The notes beneath the pieces are model-generated. The model was not told where the DNA came from. It searched no databases and saw only the letters and a program-made list of their open reading frames with translations. From Pseudomonadota bacterium (GTDB taxonomy: Bacteria; Pseudomonadota; Gammaproteobacteria; Burkholderiales; Burkholderiaceae_B): a stretch of 12,838 nucleotides of DNA. This document shows, piece after piece, positions 5,955-12,838 of this stretch (positions within the stretch are counted from its first letter, which is position 1; every line of letters starts with the position of its first letter). The translations under genes and the position numbers were made by a program. The DNA is taken from positions 1-12,838 of the forward strand of contig JAEWJD010000318.1 of the NCBI GenBank assembly GCA_023386765.1, in the 5' to 3' direction.

Positions 5955-7022
5955 TCAGAAGATGTGGCGGATGCCCATGCCTGCGCCCACCTGCGAGCTA
6001 CGGCCGGCAATTTCCACTGACGAGGCGTCATACACCTTGTTGTAGTCCACCGTTCCGTAGACCTGGGTGCGCTTGGACAGAGCGTATTCGGCCACGCCCA
6101 CCAGGGCCAGACGCTTGCCCTTGTCGCCGTCCTTCTGGACGTTCTTGGCGCTGTCGAAGTAGGCCGCGCCAGTCAGGCTCCATTGGCCAGTGGCCTTCCA
6201 GGTGGCGCCGGCGAAGTAACCATTGTCCTTACGCTCGAGCCCCTGCGGATTGACGGCGCTGCCCATCACGGCATTGACCCAACCGGTACGGTCGCGGCCA
6301 TTGAAGTAACCGGCGAAGACCTTGACGCTGTCGAACTGGTAACTGGCATTCAGGTTCCAGACGCGCTGATGGTAGTCGGCGTTGGTGTCGGAATAGCTCT
6401 TCAGGTAGCCGCCACCGATCGAGAACGGGCCATCGGTGTAGGCCAGGGTGCCGCCGAACTGCTTGCCCAGGTTATGGTCCTTGAAGTCGCTGCCGAAGGC
6501 ATACGACAGGATCACATCGAAACCACCCAGTTTGTTGTTACGGTAGCGCACCGAATCGGAGCTGCGCGCACGCGACATGGCCACCGGCAGCCAGGAGTTC
6601 TCGGCATAGTTGCCGACCGTCAGCGGATCATAGGAGTCGGCCAGGATGGTAAAGAGCGGCGTGTCCTGGCGCCCCAGCGAGATCGCACCGATGTCGCCGC
6701 CATCCAGGCCCACATAGGCGTGCCGGTTGAACAATCGGCCCTGATCCGACTCCTGGCCATTCTGCATGTTGAAACCGCTCTCAAGGCGGAAGAACGCACT
6801 CATGCCGTTGCCCAGGTCTTCCACGCCGCGCAAGCCCCAGCGGCTGTTGGAAATGGCGCCGTTTTCCATCGAAATACGGCTTCCCTTGACGCCCGTTGCC
6901 CCGCTGCTGGTGCTCAGGTAGCGCAGACTGACGTCGGCGATACCGTAGAGCGTGACGCTGCTTTCGGCATGCAGCGTGGGGGCCAGGCACAAGCCTGCCA
7001 GGGCGATGGCATATCGCTTCAT
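5955..7022 (-). CDS. Outer-membrane general porin (Porin_4 / OmpC-like family)
   Basis: A 355-residue porin precursor. The start MKRYAIALAGLCLAPTLHA is a signal peptide, probably cut after A19. The mature protein opens with SSVTLYGIADVSLRY, the typical first beta-strand of betaproteobacterial porins. Later come family landmarks such as SRWGLRGVEDLGNGMSAFFR and LFNRHAYVGL, and the chain ends in a strand finishing HIF, the C-terminal Phe needed for outer-membrane assembly. Such porins form 16-stranded trimeric channels for small hydrophilic solutes; specificity cannot be read here. The ATG at 7022 has GAGGAG 8 nt ahead (7036-7031). The gene lies 128 bp downstream of ampG on the same strand and probably has its own promoter, though I could not identify a good one. 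The leader contains two short inverted repeats. Confidence 0.95.
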   Translation of the reverse strand: MKRYAIALAGLCLAPTLHAESSVTLYGIADVSLRYLSTSSGATGVKGSRISMENGAISNSRWGLRGVEDLGNGMSAFFRLESGFNMQNGQESDQGRLFNRHAYVGLDGGDIGAISLGRQDTPLFTILADSYDPLTVGNYAENSWLPVAMSRARSSDSVRYRNNKLGGFDVILSYAFGSDFKDHNLGKQFGGTLAYTDGPFSIGGGYLKSYSDTNADYHQRVWNLNASYQFDSVKVFAGYFNGRDRTGWVNAVMGSAVNPQGLERKDNGYFAGATWKATGQWSLTGAAYFDSAKNVQKDGDKGKRLALVGVAEYALSKRTQVYGTVDYNKVYDASSVEIAGRSSQVGAGMGIRHIF

Positions 7023-7150
7023 GGGGGTGTCTCCTCGTGTGCGGGCTGGGTCAGCCCTGTTCGTTTTTCCGTCCCCTCGGACGGTCGGCGAGATAGCGCC
7101 GTTCGTTACCATATCACCGAAGCCCCCGAGCGCCCCGTCCAGAAAGACCC

Positions 7151-8404
7151 TCAGCCCTGGGCCCCGCCACGTTCGAGCGCATCGATATCGTCGCGCCGAT
7201 ACCACAGCAGCAGCAGACCCGGCAGGGCGATCCCCACCGTGACCAGGAAAAACCCGGGCCAGCCCATGTAACCCACCAGCAAAGGCGTCAGCGGACCGGC
7301 CAGATAAGTGCGCCCGACCGCCGAAAAGGCCGACAGCAGAGCAAACTGGGTGGCCGAAAAGGACTGATTGCACAGCGCCATGAGCAGCGCCACGAAGGCC
7401 GCCGTACCCAGGCCGCCACACAGGTTCTCCACGCCGACCGCCAGGCCCATGAGCCAGATGCTCTTGGGCGCCACGGCGATCAGCCAATAGCCCAGGTTGG
7501 AGACTGCCTGCAGCAGGCCGAAGACCATCAGCGAACGGTACAGGCCCCAGCGGTTCATGATGACCCCGCCGGCCAGCGCCCCCACGATGGTGGCGGCCAG
7601 CCCGAGGATCTTGTTGACGGTGCCCACATCGGTGGCGCTGAATCCCGCCCCCCGGATCAGGAAGGTCGTGGACAGGGCGCCGGCGAACGCATCGCCCAGC
7701 TTGTAGAGCACGATCAGCAGCAACAGCGTCACTGCCCCGCGCCGGCCGAAGAACTCGCGAAACGGCTCCATGACGGCGCTGCCCAGGTTGCGCGGCGCGG
7801 CCACCGGCCGCTCCGGCTCGGGGGCCCACAAGGTACCGGCCACCCCGGCCAGCATCAGCACCCCCATCAGGACGTAGGTCGCCCCCCAGCCCAGCCAGCG
7901 GTCAGCCAGCACCAGGGCCAGCCCCCCCGAGGCGATCATGGCGAGCCGGTAACCCAGCACCTTCACGGCCGCCCCGGCACCTCGCTCATTTTTGTGCAGA
8001 ACATCGGTGGAATAGGCATCGAAGGCGATGTCCTGGGTGGCCGACAGGAACGCCACCAGCACCGCCAGCAGGGCCAGCGGCAGCAGCGATTGCCCGGGCG
8101 AGAAAGCCCCCATGGCCATGATGCTGACCGCCAGCAGGAGCTGCGTCAGCAGCATCCAGCCCCGCCGCCGCCCCAGCAGCGGCGGCGCATAGCGGTCGAT
8201 CAGGGGAGCCCAGAGAAATTTGAAGGTATAGGCGCTGCCGATCAGGGTCAGAAAGCCGATCTGCTGCAGGCTTACCCCCTCGACGGTCGCCCAGGCCTGC
8301 AGCGTGCCGCTGATCAGCGCCAGGGGCAGCCCGCTGGCGAAACCCAGCACCAGCAAGGGCGCCACGCGACGGCTGTAATAAACACGGTAGCTATCGGAGG
8401 CGAT
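7151..8404 (-). CDS. ampG: Muropeptide permease AmpG (MFS), probable AUC start
   Basis: An inner-membrane major-facilitator protein that imports GlcNAc-1,6-anhydroMurNAc peptides for wall recycling and, in many bacteria, beta-lactamase signalling. AmpG hallmarks are GFASGLPLALISGTLQAW, ATQDIAFDAYSTDVL, RGAGAAVKVLGYRLAM, LLLIVLYKLGDAFA and ENLCGGLGTAAFVALLMALCNQSFSATQFALLSA. At about 417 residues it lacks the C-terminal extra helices of E. coli AmpG (491). The first normal start codon in frame is a GTG at 8365, but it has no RBS and would drop the conserved ASDSYRVYYSRR segment, which aligns with the E. coli N-terminus. An AUC at 8404 has AGGAG 7 nt ahead and gives exactly the E. coli spacing, so I place the start there. 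It follows metW by 74 bp. Confidence 0.93.
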   Translation of the reverse strand: MASDSYRVYYSRRVAPLLVLGFASGLPLALISGTLQAWATVEGVSLQQIGFLTLIGSAYTFKFLWAPLIDRYAPPLLGRRRGWMLLTQLLLAVSIMAMGAFSPGQSLLPLALLAVLVAFLSATQDIAFDAYSTDVLHKNERGAGAAVKVLGYRLAMIASGGLALVLADRWLGWGATYVLMGVLMLAGVAGTLWAPEPERPVAAPRNLGSAVMEPFREFFGRRGAVTLLLLIVLYKLGDAFAGALSTTFLIRGAGFSATDVGTVNKILGLAATIVGALAGGVIMNRWGLYRSLMVFGLLQAVSNLGYWLIAVAPKSIWLMGLAVGVENLCGGLGTAAFVALLMALCNQSFSATQFALLSAFSAVGRTYLAGPLTPLLVGYMGWPGFFLVTVGIALPGLLLLWYRRDDIDALERGGAQG

Positions 8405-8478
8405 GATGATTCTCCTGGCGTGGCCCGCGCGGGGCCGGGTTACGGCAATCGGGCATCTTACTACCCGCGCCCCCCCGC

Positions 8479-9081
8479 CTAGGCTTCGAAACGATACAAA
8501 GCCAGAGTGCTACGCCAACTCGGGAAAAGCTTTACTTCCTGCGCCTCGTTGAAGGTCGCCCGTTCCAGGATGCGGACCTGCACATCACGCGCCAGATCCT
8601 CGAAATCGCGCAGGGTGCACAAGTGGATGTTGGGCGTGTTGTACCACTGGTAAGGCATCTGCCCGGTCACCGGCATGCGTCCGCGCAGGATCGACCAGCC
8701 ATGCGGCCAGTAGCCGAAGTTGGGAAAAGACACCACCCCGAAGCGCGCCACCCGGGCCATCTCGCGCAGGATGTGTTCGGTATGGTGCATCGACTGCAGG
8801 GTCTGAGACAGCACCACCGTGTCGAACTGCTTGTCATCGAACAGCGCCAGACCGTCTTCCAGGTTCTGCTGGATCACTTCGACGCCACGCTGCACGCAGG
8901 CAATGACATGGGCGTCGCTGATTTCCACGCCCGCGCCGCGCACCTGGCGATGGTCGCGCAGATAGGCCAGCAGGGCGCCATCGCCACAGCCCAGGTCAAG
9001 CACCCGCGAGCCCGGCGCGATCCAGCTGGCGATGCGTTCAAGGTCGGGGCGCAGCGACGGCGCGCCCAAAGGGGAGTTCAT
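8479..9081 (-). CDS. metW: Methionine biosynthesis protein MetW
   Basis: A 200-residue class I methyltransferase-fold protein. The SAM-binding motif I is VLDLGCGDGALL (27-38), followed by GVEIS and QFDTVVLSQTLQ. The MetW-typical stretch SFPNFGYWPHGWSILRGRMPVTGQMPYQWYNTPNIHLCTLRDF lies in the second half. MetW is almost always paired with MetX and is needed for, or stimulates, homoserine acylation in methionine synthesis; its own catalytic activity is not established. The ATG at 9081 overlaps the metX stop in an ATGA (9081-9078). It has a perfect AGGAGG (9094-9089) 7 nt ahead, inside metX, so translational coupling is likely. Confidence 0.97.
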   Translation of the reverse strand: MNSPLGAPSLRPDLERIASWIAPGSRVLDLGCGDGALLAYLRDHRQVRGAGVEISDAHVIACVQRGVEVIQQNLEDGLALFDDKQFDTVVLSQTLQSMHHTEHILREMARVARFGVVSFPNFGYWPHGWSILRGRMPVTGQMPYQWYNTPNIHLCTLRDFEDLARDVQVRILERATFNEAQEVKLFPSWRSTLALYRFEA

Positions 9082-10307
9082 GCCTGCGCCTCCTGCGCGC
9101 TGCCCGCCTCAAGCAGGCCGAGGCTGCGCGCAATGCGTTCGTAATAGGCTCGCACCACTGCGTGGTAGCGCGAGTCTTCCAGGAGAAAGGCATCGTGGCC
9201 GTGGGGCGCGTCGATTTCGGCGTAAGTCACGGGGCTGCCGTTCTTGAGCAGAGCACGCACGATCTCGCGCGAGCGCTCCGGCGGGAAGCGCCAATCGGTG
9301 CTGAAAGACACCAGCAGGAAATCCGCGCTGGCCGGCGCCAGGGCGCGCGCCAGGTCGCCGCCCGTGCCGCGTGCCGGGTCGAAATAGTCCAGCGCCCGGG
9401 TGATCAGCAGATAAGTATTGGCGTCGAAAAAGCGCGAGAATTTCTCGCCCTGGTAGCGCAGATAGGACTCAACCTCGAACTCCACGTCGTAGCCATAGCG
9501 ATAGGCGCCGTTGGCGGCGGGCTCACGCTGGGTACGACCGAATTTCTCGGCCATGTCATCGTCGGAGAGATAGGTGATGTGGCCGATCATGCGGGCCACG
9601 GCCAGACCACGGCGCGGCACGGTGTCGTGGGCGTAGTAGTCGCCGCCGTGGAAATCCGGGTCGGTGATGATGGCGCGCCGCGCCACTTCATTGAAACCGA
9701 TGTTCTGTGCCGACAGGCGCGGCGTACTGGCAATCACCACGCAATGCGCCACGCGTTCAGGCAGCGTGAGCGACCAGCTCAGGGCCTGCATGCCGCCCAG
9801 CGAGCCGCCCATCACGACGGCAAAACGCGCGATGCCGAAGTGATCGGCCACGCGTGCCTGGGCGCGCACCCAGTCCTCTACCGTCAGGACCGGGAAGGCC
9901 GCCCCCCAGGGGGCCCCGGTCTGGGGGTTGATGCTGGCCGGGCCGGTCGAGCCGAAGCAGGACCCCAGGTTGTTCACCCCGATGACGAAAAATACGTTGG
10001 TGTCCACCGGCTTGCCAGGCCCGACCATGTTGTCCCACCAGCCAACATCCTTGGGATTGTCGGCCGCCACCCCGGCCACATGATGCGAGGCGTTCAGGGC
10101 ATGGCAGATGAGCACGGCGTTGCTGCGCTCGGCGTTGAGCGTGCCGTAGGTTTCCACGGCAAGCTCATAACCCTCGAGCGACTGGCCATTGGCCAGGGGC
10201 AGAGGCTCATCGAAGCGCAGGAATACGGGAGCGACGACGCCGACGGATTGCGGCGTTGCGGAAGAATGCGACCCGACGGGGGCCGCAGCAATAGCTGAGC
10301 TGGTCAT
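9078..10307 (-). CDS. metX: Homoserine O-acyltransferase MetX (acetyl or succinyl)
   Basis: A 409-residue alpha/beta-hydrolase-fold transferase that acylates homoserine at the first committed step of methionine synthesis. The nucleophile S169 lies in VVMGGSLGGMQALSW, with a probable catalytic Asp at D338 (STDWRFPPE) and His at H371 (PHGHDAFLL). Other MetX landmarks are CHALNASHHVAG, GWWDNMVGPGKPVDT, NNLGSCFGSTGPASINPQTG and YLRYQGEKFSRFFDANTYL. Relatives in beta- and gammaproteobacteria are often succinyltransferases (metXS), and the sequence alone does not let me settle the acyl donor. The ATG at 10307 is preferred over an ATG 22 codons upstream because AGAGG lies just ahead and the upstream codons fall inside the riboswitch. 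It is the first gene of the metX-metW unit. Confidence 0.96.
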   Translation of the reverse strand: MTSSAIAAAPVGSHSSATPQSVGVVAPVFLRFDEPLPLANGQSLEGYELAVETYGTLNAERSNAVLICHALNASHHVAGVAADNPKDVGWWDNMVGPGKPVDTNVFFVIGVNNLGSCFGSTGPASINPQTGAPWGAAFPVLTVEDWVRAQARVADHFGIARFAVVMGGSLGGMQALSWSLTLPERVAHCVVIASTPRLSAQNIGFNEVARRAIITDPDFHGGDYYAHDTVPRRGLAVARMIGHITYLSDDDMAEKFGRTQREPAANGAYRYGYDVEFEVESYLRYQGEKFSRFFDANTYLLITRALDYFDPARGTGGDLARALAPASADFLLVSFSTDWRFPPERSREIVRALLKNGSPVTYAEIDAPHGHDAFLLEDSRYHAVVRAYYERIARSLGLLEAGSAQEAQA

Positions 10308-10311
10308 CCAG

Positions 10312-10372
10312 ACCTCTTTAGCGGGATTTATAAGGGGCGCCCGCAAGCGGATCAGGCAAATCGGCGCCGACA
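10312..10372 (-). promoter_or_regulatory. SAM-II riboswitch controlling metX
   Basis: Read on the minus strand, the metX leader matches the SAM-II (metA/SAM-alpha) pattern. Stem P1 is GGCGCC (10368-10363) with GGCGCC (10341-10336). The conserved GATTTG (10362-10357) follows the 5' arm, and CTTGCGG precedes the 3' arm. The 3' tail carries ATAAAT and then GCTAAAGAGG (10322-10313). GCGG in the loop can pair with CCGC (10324-10321) to form the pseudoknot. The terminal GAGG is the metX ribosome binding site, so S-adenosylmethionine binding should hide it and repress translation. The consensus comparison is from memory; a covariance-model search would confirm it. Confidence 0.9.
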
Positions 10373-10394
10373 ATGAAATGCAAAAGCGAGAAAC

Positions 10395-10424
10395 ATTCTA
10401 GCACCGCGCCGGGCCGGGCCCCAA
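10395..10424 (-). promoter_or_regulatory. Promoter of metX-metW
   Basis: On the minus strand TAGAAT (10400-10395) is a five-of-six -10 match, and TTGGGG (10424-10419) keeps the TTG core of a -35 at an 18-bp spacing. Predicted initiation near 10388 lies about 15 nt ahead of the riboswitch, so the whole aptamer would be in the transcript. Confidence 0.6.
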
Positions 10425-10438
10425 GCCGGCGGCCTGCC

Positions 10439-11332
10439 TCAGTGCTGCGTAAACCACAGCAGCGCAGGCGCCACCAGCAGAAACACCACGGTCGACACCA
10501 GTACCGCACCGGCGGCGGTGTCGCCCATGTCGGTATAGCGGCGGGCGTACATATAGCTCACCACCGCGCAGGGCATGGCCAGCTGCAACACCAGCGAACC
10601 GGCCAGCTGGCTCTCCAGGCCCAGCGCCCACACCACCAGCAGGCCCGAGATCAGGCCGGCCGTCAGGCGCAGCACGCCCAGGCTGGCGCCCTGACGCAGA
10701 CCTGCGGCCGGGATCAGGGCCAGCGCATGGCCCAGGCTCAACAGCATCAACGGTACTGTGACCGCGCCCAGCATGCGGGTGGTTTCGATCAGCCAGTCCG
10801 GCACCGGAAGACCGCTGGTACGCCAGGCCACCGACACCACGGCGGCCAGCAGCACCGGATTGCGCCAGCCGCCGCGCGCCGATACGCCCGGCAACAGGCG
10901 CACGCCCACGGTATGCATCACGAAGGAGTTGATGGCGAAGAAGGCGATCGCTGCCGACAGGCCGGCGTCGCCGAAAGCCAGCTGGGAAACCGGCAACCCC
11001 AGGTTGCCGGCATTGGGAAGAAAGGCGGTCGGCAGCAGCGTGCGCACCGGCAGTTTCAACAAACGCAGCCCCGCCGCGCACAACAGCCCGCAGATCAACA
11101 GCCCCAGCACCGTGGCCAGCACGATCTCGGCCAACGCCCGGTCATCCAGCTCGGTGGTGACAAAGGTGTGGAAAACCAGCGCCGGCGTGGTGACCGAGGT
11201 CACCAGCATGGTGATGAAGCTGCCGCCGAACGGATAATCGCGCTTGCCCCAGAACAGCCCGATGCCGACGCAGACGAGCAACGGCATGAGCATGATGACG
11301 GCGGAAAAATAAAATTGGGCGACAGCTGACAC
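10439..11332 (-). CDS. AEC-family (auxin efflux carrier type) transporter
   Basis: A 297-residue inner-membrane protein with about ten hydrophobic helices in the two-bundle AEC layout. The family motif is FLPNAGNLGLPVSQLAFG (about 104-121), and its counterpart in the second half is LAMPCAVVSYMYARRY. Bacterial members carry small organic acids such as malonate or malate, or amino-acid-like compounds; the substrate here cannot be read. The chosen start is a GTG at 11332, which includes a full first helix. Its ribosome binding site is poor, and ATG codons at residues 14 and 16 are alternatives. It lies upstream of metX on the same strand, but metX has its own promoter, so a functional link is not implied. 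A weak TGGAAT -10-like hexamer at 11359-11354 could drive it. Confidence 0.88.
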   Translation of the reverse strand: MSAVAQFYFSAVIMLMPLLVCVGIGLFWGKRDYPFGGSFITMLVTSVTTPALVFHTFVTTELDDRALAEIVLATVLGLLICGLLCAAGLRLLKLPVRTLLPTAFLPNAGNLGLPVSQLAFGDAGLSAAIAFFAINSFVMHTVGVRLLPGVSARGGWRNPVLLAAVVSVAWRTSGLPVPDWLIETTRMLGAVTVPLMLLSLGHALALIPAAGLRQGASLGVLRLTAGLISGLLVVWALGLESQLAGSLVLQLAMPCAVVSYMYARRYTDMGDTAAGAVLVSTVVFLLVAPALLWFTQH

Positions 11333-11397
11333 GACCTGAAGGTCTCCACATCCATTCCAGGCAGGGGCGATTCAGCAACGCCAAGGGAAAACATGGC

Positions 11398-11426
11398 TTG
11401 AACCGCTAGACAAACGGCGCTGAAAT
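11398..11426 (+). promoter_or_regulatory. Promoter of the alpha/beta hydrolase gene
   Basis: TTGAAC (11398-11403) and TGAAAT (11421-11426) each match four of six consensus bases and are separated by exactly 17 bp. Initiation near 11433 gives a leader of about 35 nt to the hydrolase start. No better pair is seen in the 135-bp divergent spacer. Confidence 0.5.
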
Positions 11427-11467
11427 GGCCTCATCCTGCCCCGCCCGCTACAGCAACAGGTCCTGAA

Positions 11468-12358
11468 TTGTCGCCGATTTTGCCTGCCCCCGCCCTGGCC
11501 GACGATGGCACGCCCCTGGCCTGCTATCGCTGGCAGCCGGCCGCCCCACGCATCGGCGCGGCCGTCTACCTGTTGCATGGTCTGGGCGAACATGCCGGCC
11601 GCTACGGACAACTGGCCCAATGGCTGACGGATCACGGCTGGCGCGTGGCTGCCCACGATCATCGCGGCCACGGACATTCGGGCGGCCCGCCCGCGCAACT
11701 GACCCAGCGCGACGACCTGGTGCACGATGCGGCGGACCAGATCCGCCGCTGGGCCGCAGAACTGGGCCATGCCCCGCTGGTGCTGGGCCACAGCCTGGGC
11801 GCGCTGGTGGCCCTGCGGCTGGCCCTGGCCGAGGAGGACATCCCGATCGCCGGCCTGGTGCTCAGCAGTCCTCCCCTGCAACTGCGCCTGCCGCGCTGGC
11901 TGCTGCCGCCACTGCGCGGCGTGGCACGGCGCTGGCCCGACACCGTGCTGCCCTATTCGATGGCGCCGCTGCGCGTCTCGCATGATCCGGCGGTGGCGCG
12001 GGCCTTTCGCAGCGACCCCCTGTCGCATCGTCTCATCAGCGGTCGGCTGGCCACCTTCATCGATGCCTCCATTACCATGGTGATGACCGCGGCGCCCCGA
12101 CTGACCCGGCCCTGTCTGCTGCTGGTGGCGGGCGATGACCGCGTGGTGGCGGCAGCCGGCAGCCGGCGTTTCGCACAGCGTGCCCCCTCGCGCCTGGTGA
12201 CCCTGCGCTGGTATCCCCGCGCCTGGCACGAGGTGTTCAACGAGAGTCCGGCGCTGGCTTCACCCGTCTATGCCGACCTGCATACCTGGCTGCAACGCCA
12301 GCCGATGCCCACAGGCGCAACGGGGCCAAACCCGGGCAGCGCGCTAAAGAACACGTAA
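11468..12358 (+). CDS. Alpha/beta hydrolase, monoacylglycerol lipase / lysophospholipase type
   Basis: A 296-residue cytoplasmic hydrolase of the Hydrolase_4 (monoglyceride lipase-like) group. The oxyanion motif LLHGLGEHAGRY (35-46) and AHDHRGHGHSGG (62-73) are typical of that group. The triad is S109 in LGHSLGALVAL, D224 in VAGDDRVV and H254 in AWHEVFNE. It likely cleaves lipid or other esters; the true substrate is unknown. The start is a TTG at 11468 with CAGG about 7 nt ahead; no ATG or GTG gives a full-length domain. It is divergent from the AEC gene. gshA follows 33 bp after its stop on the same strand, so co-transcription is possible. Confidence 0.9.
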   Translation: MSPILPAPALADDGTPLACYRWQPAAPRIGAAVYLLHGLGEHAGRYGQLAQWLTDHGWRVAAHDHRGHGHSGGPPAQLTQRDDLVHDAADQIRRWAAELGHAPLVLGHSLGALVALRLALAEEDIPIAGLVLSSPPLQLRLPRWLLPPLRGVARRWPDTVLPYSMAPLRVSHDPAVARAFRSDPLSHRLISGRLATFIDASITMVMTAAPRLTRPCLLLVAGDDRVVAAAGSRRFAQRAPSRLVTLRWYPRAWHEVFNESPALASPVYADLHTWLQRQPMPTGATGPNPGSALKNT

Positions 12359-12361
12359 AAT
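12333..12361 (+). promoter_or_regulatory. Possible gshA promoter
   Basis: TAAAAT (12356-12361), overlapping the hydrolase stop codon, matches five of six -10 bases. CGGGCA (12333-12338), 17 bp upstream, is a weak -35. Initiation near 12368 would give a short leader of about 24 nt before gshA. Confidence 0.35.
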
Positions 12362-12391
12362 CGCCGATCGACCATCCAGAAAGCCGCCATC

Positions 12392-12838
12392 GTGACTGCC
12401 AATACCCATCGCCGCCTTGCCACGCTTCAGAACCATCTCGATCTGCTCGCGCAGACCCTGCGCGGAGTCGAGAAAGAAGGATTGCGGGTGGACAACCGGG
12501 GCGCCCTGGCGCTCGGGCCGCATCCGGCAAGCCTGGGCTCGGCCCTGACCAACGAACGCGTCACCACCGATTACTCCGAAGCCCTGCTGGAACTCATCAC
12601 CGGCACCCATACCCGGGTCGAGCCGTTGCTGCAGGAACTGCAGGACACGCACCGTTTCGTGGCCGGCGCCCTGGACGGCGAGCTGATCTGGAACCAGTCC
12701 ATGCCGGCCCACCTGCCAGCCGAAGCGGATATCCCCATCGCCTGGTATGGCAGCTCGAACACCGGCATGCTCAAGCATGTCTATCGCCGCGGCCTGGCCG
12801 AACGTTATGGCAAGACCATGCAGTGCATCGCCGGGGTG
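12392..12838 (+). CDS. gshA: Glutamate-cysteine ligase, 5' part
   Basis: The first 149 codons of the enzyme that joins glutamate and cysteine using ATP, the first step of glutathione synthesis; the gene runs off the window (E. coli GshA is 518 residues). Matches to the E. coli-type enzyme include GVEKEGLRV with E27 and E29 at the same positions as the E. coli active-site glutamates, LGSALTNERVTTDYSEALLELIT, and YGSSNTGMLKHVYRRGLAERYGKTMQCIAGV. The start is a GTG at 12392. It has no clear Shine-Dalgarno sequence, but the exact residue numbering against E. coli supports it and there is no nearby ATG. It follows the hydrolase by 33 bp. Confidence 0.95.
   Translation, partial: MTANTHRRLATLQNHLDLLAQTLRGVEKEGLRVDNRGALALGPHPASLGSALTNERVTTDYSEALLELITGTHTRVEPLLQELQDTHRFVAGALDGELIWNQSMPAHLPAEADIPIAWYGSSNTGMLKHVYRRGLAERYGKTMQCIAGV

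Noticed and set aside
7043..7084. Two short inverted repeats in the porin leader (GGGCT/AGCCC at 7043-7057 and CCGTCC/GGACGG at 7069-7084), considered as an ampG terminator or porin regulatory RNA structure.
   Set aside because: The stems are only 5 and 6 bp, have no U-tract in the direction of transcription, and are common by chance in this GC-rich DNA.
8470..8476. A run of seven C (G on the coding strand) between metW and ampG, considered as a phase-variation tract.
   Set aside because: It is too short compared with known switching tracts, lies in neither gene, and is too far from the ribosome binding site to act by slippage.
9162..10298. A 378-codon plus-strand open frame opposite metX, with similar ones opposite the porin (6183-7271) and the AEC gene (10373-11329), and a minus-strand one opposite the hydrolase (11372-12229).
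   Set aside because: All mirror confident genes, lack motifs and have the repetitive Gln/His/Arg/Gly composition usual for antisense frames.
10308..10373. A 22-codon N-terminal extension of metX.
   Set aside because: It is formed by the SAM-II riboswitch sequence, and the ribosome binding site lies just before the ATG at 10307.

Overview
This is a GC-rich stretch of an ordinary proteobacterial chromosome. The protein set and its order suggest a betaproteobacterium of the Alcaligenaceae (Bordetella/Achromobacter-like). That placement comes from protein flavour: MetX/MetW, a Porin_4-type porin, a Crc-like exonuclease III beside pyrE, and an E. coli-type GshA. I could not run a database search. 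I see no insertion sequence, tRNA, rRNA, CRISPR or phage gene. The window is core housekeeping DNA, and I found no convincing new multi-gene system.

Layout, left to right. (1) The 3' part of gatB (+) runs to 775 and meets pyrE (-) at a textbook two-way terminator. pyrE lies downstream of an exonuclease III gene (-), probably in one unit. (2) A gap of about 500 bp separates the exonuclease gene from the divergent gdhA (+). It holds candidate promoters, an odd inverted repeat and a repeated octamer. (3) gdhA converges on a TRIC/YadS-type channel gene (-), and a GC hairpin spans the ends of both. (4) A 186-bp divergent spacer carries a TRIC promoter and a well-formed FNR/Anr-type box in front of a tandem-domain universal stress protein (+). 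(5) usp converges on a porin gene (-) at a GC hairpin. (6) A long minus-strand run reads, in transcription order: AEC transporter, metX, metW, ampG, porin. metX is preceded by a promoter and a SAM-II riboswitch whose 3' end contains its ribosome binding site, and metX and metW overlap by 4 bp. (7) Divergent from the AEC gene are an alpha/beta hydrolase (+) and the 5' part of gshA (+), which runs off the window.

How the genes work together. Several concern amino-acid, sulfur and nitrogen supply. gdhA makes glutamate, metX/metW feed methionine synthesis under S-adenosylmethionine feedback, and gshA joins glutamate and cysteine for glutathione. ampG (muropeptide import for wall recycling) and the porin are envelope functions. 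pyrE (pyrimidine synthesis), exonuclease III (DNA repair) and gatB (Gln-tRNA/Asn-tRNA amidation) are housekeeping.

Points most worth a second look: the SAM-II riboswitch on metX; ampG, which seems to lack any AUG/GUG/UUG start and probably begins at an AUC with an ideally spaced ribosome binding site; the FNR-like box before usp; and the Crc-like but catalytically intact exonuclease III next to pyrE.
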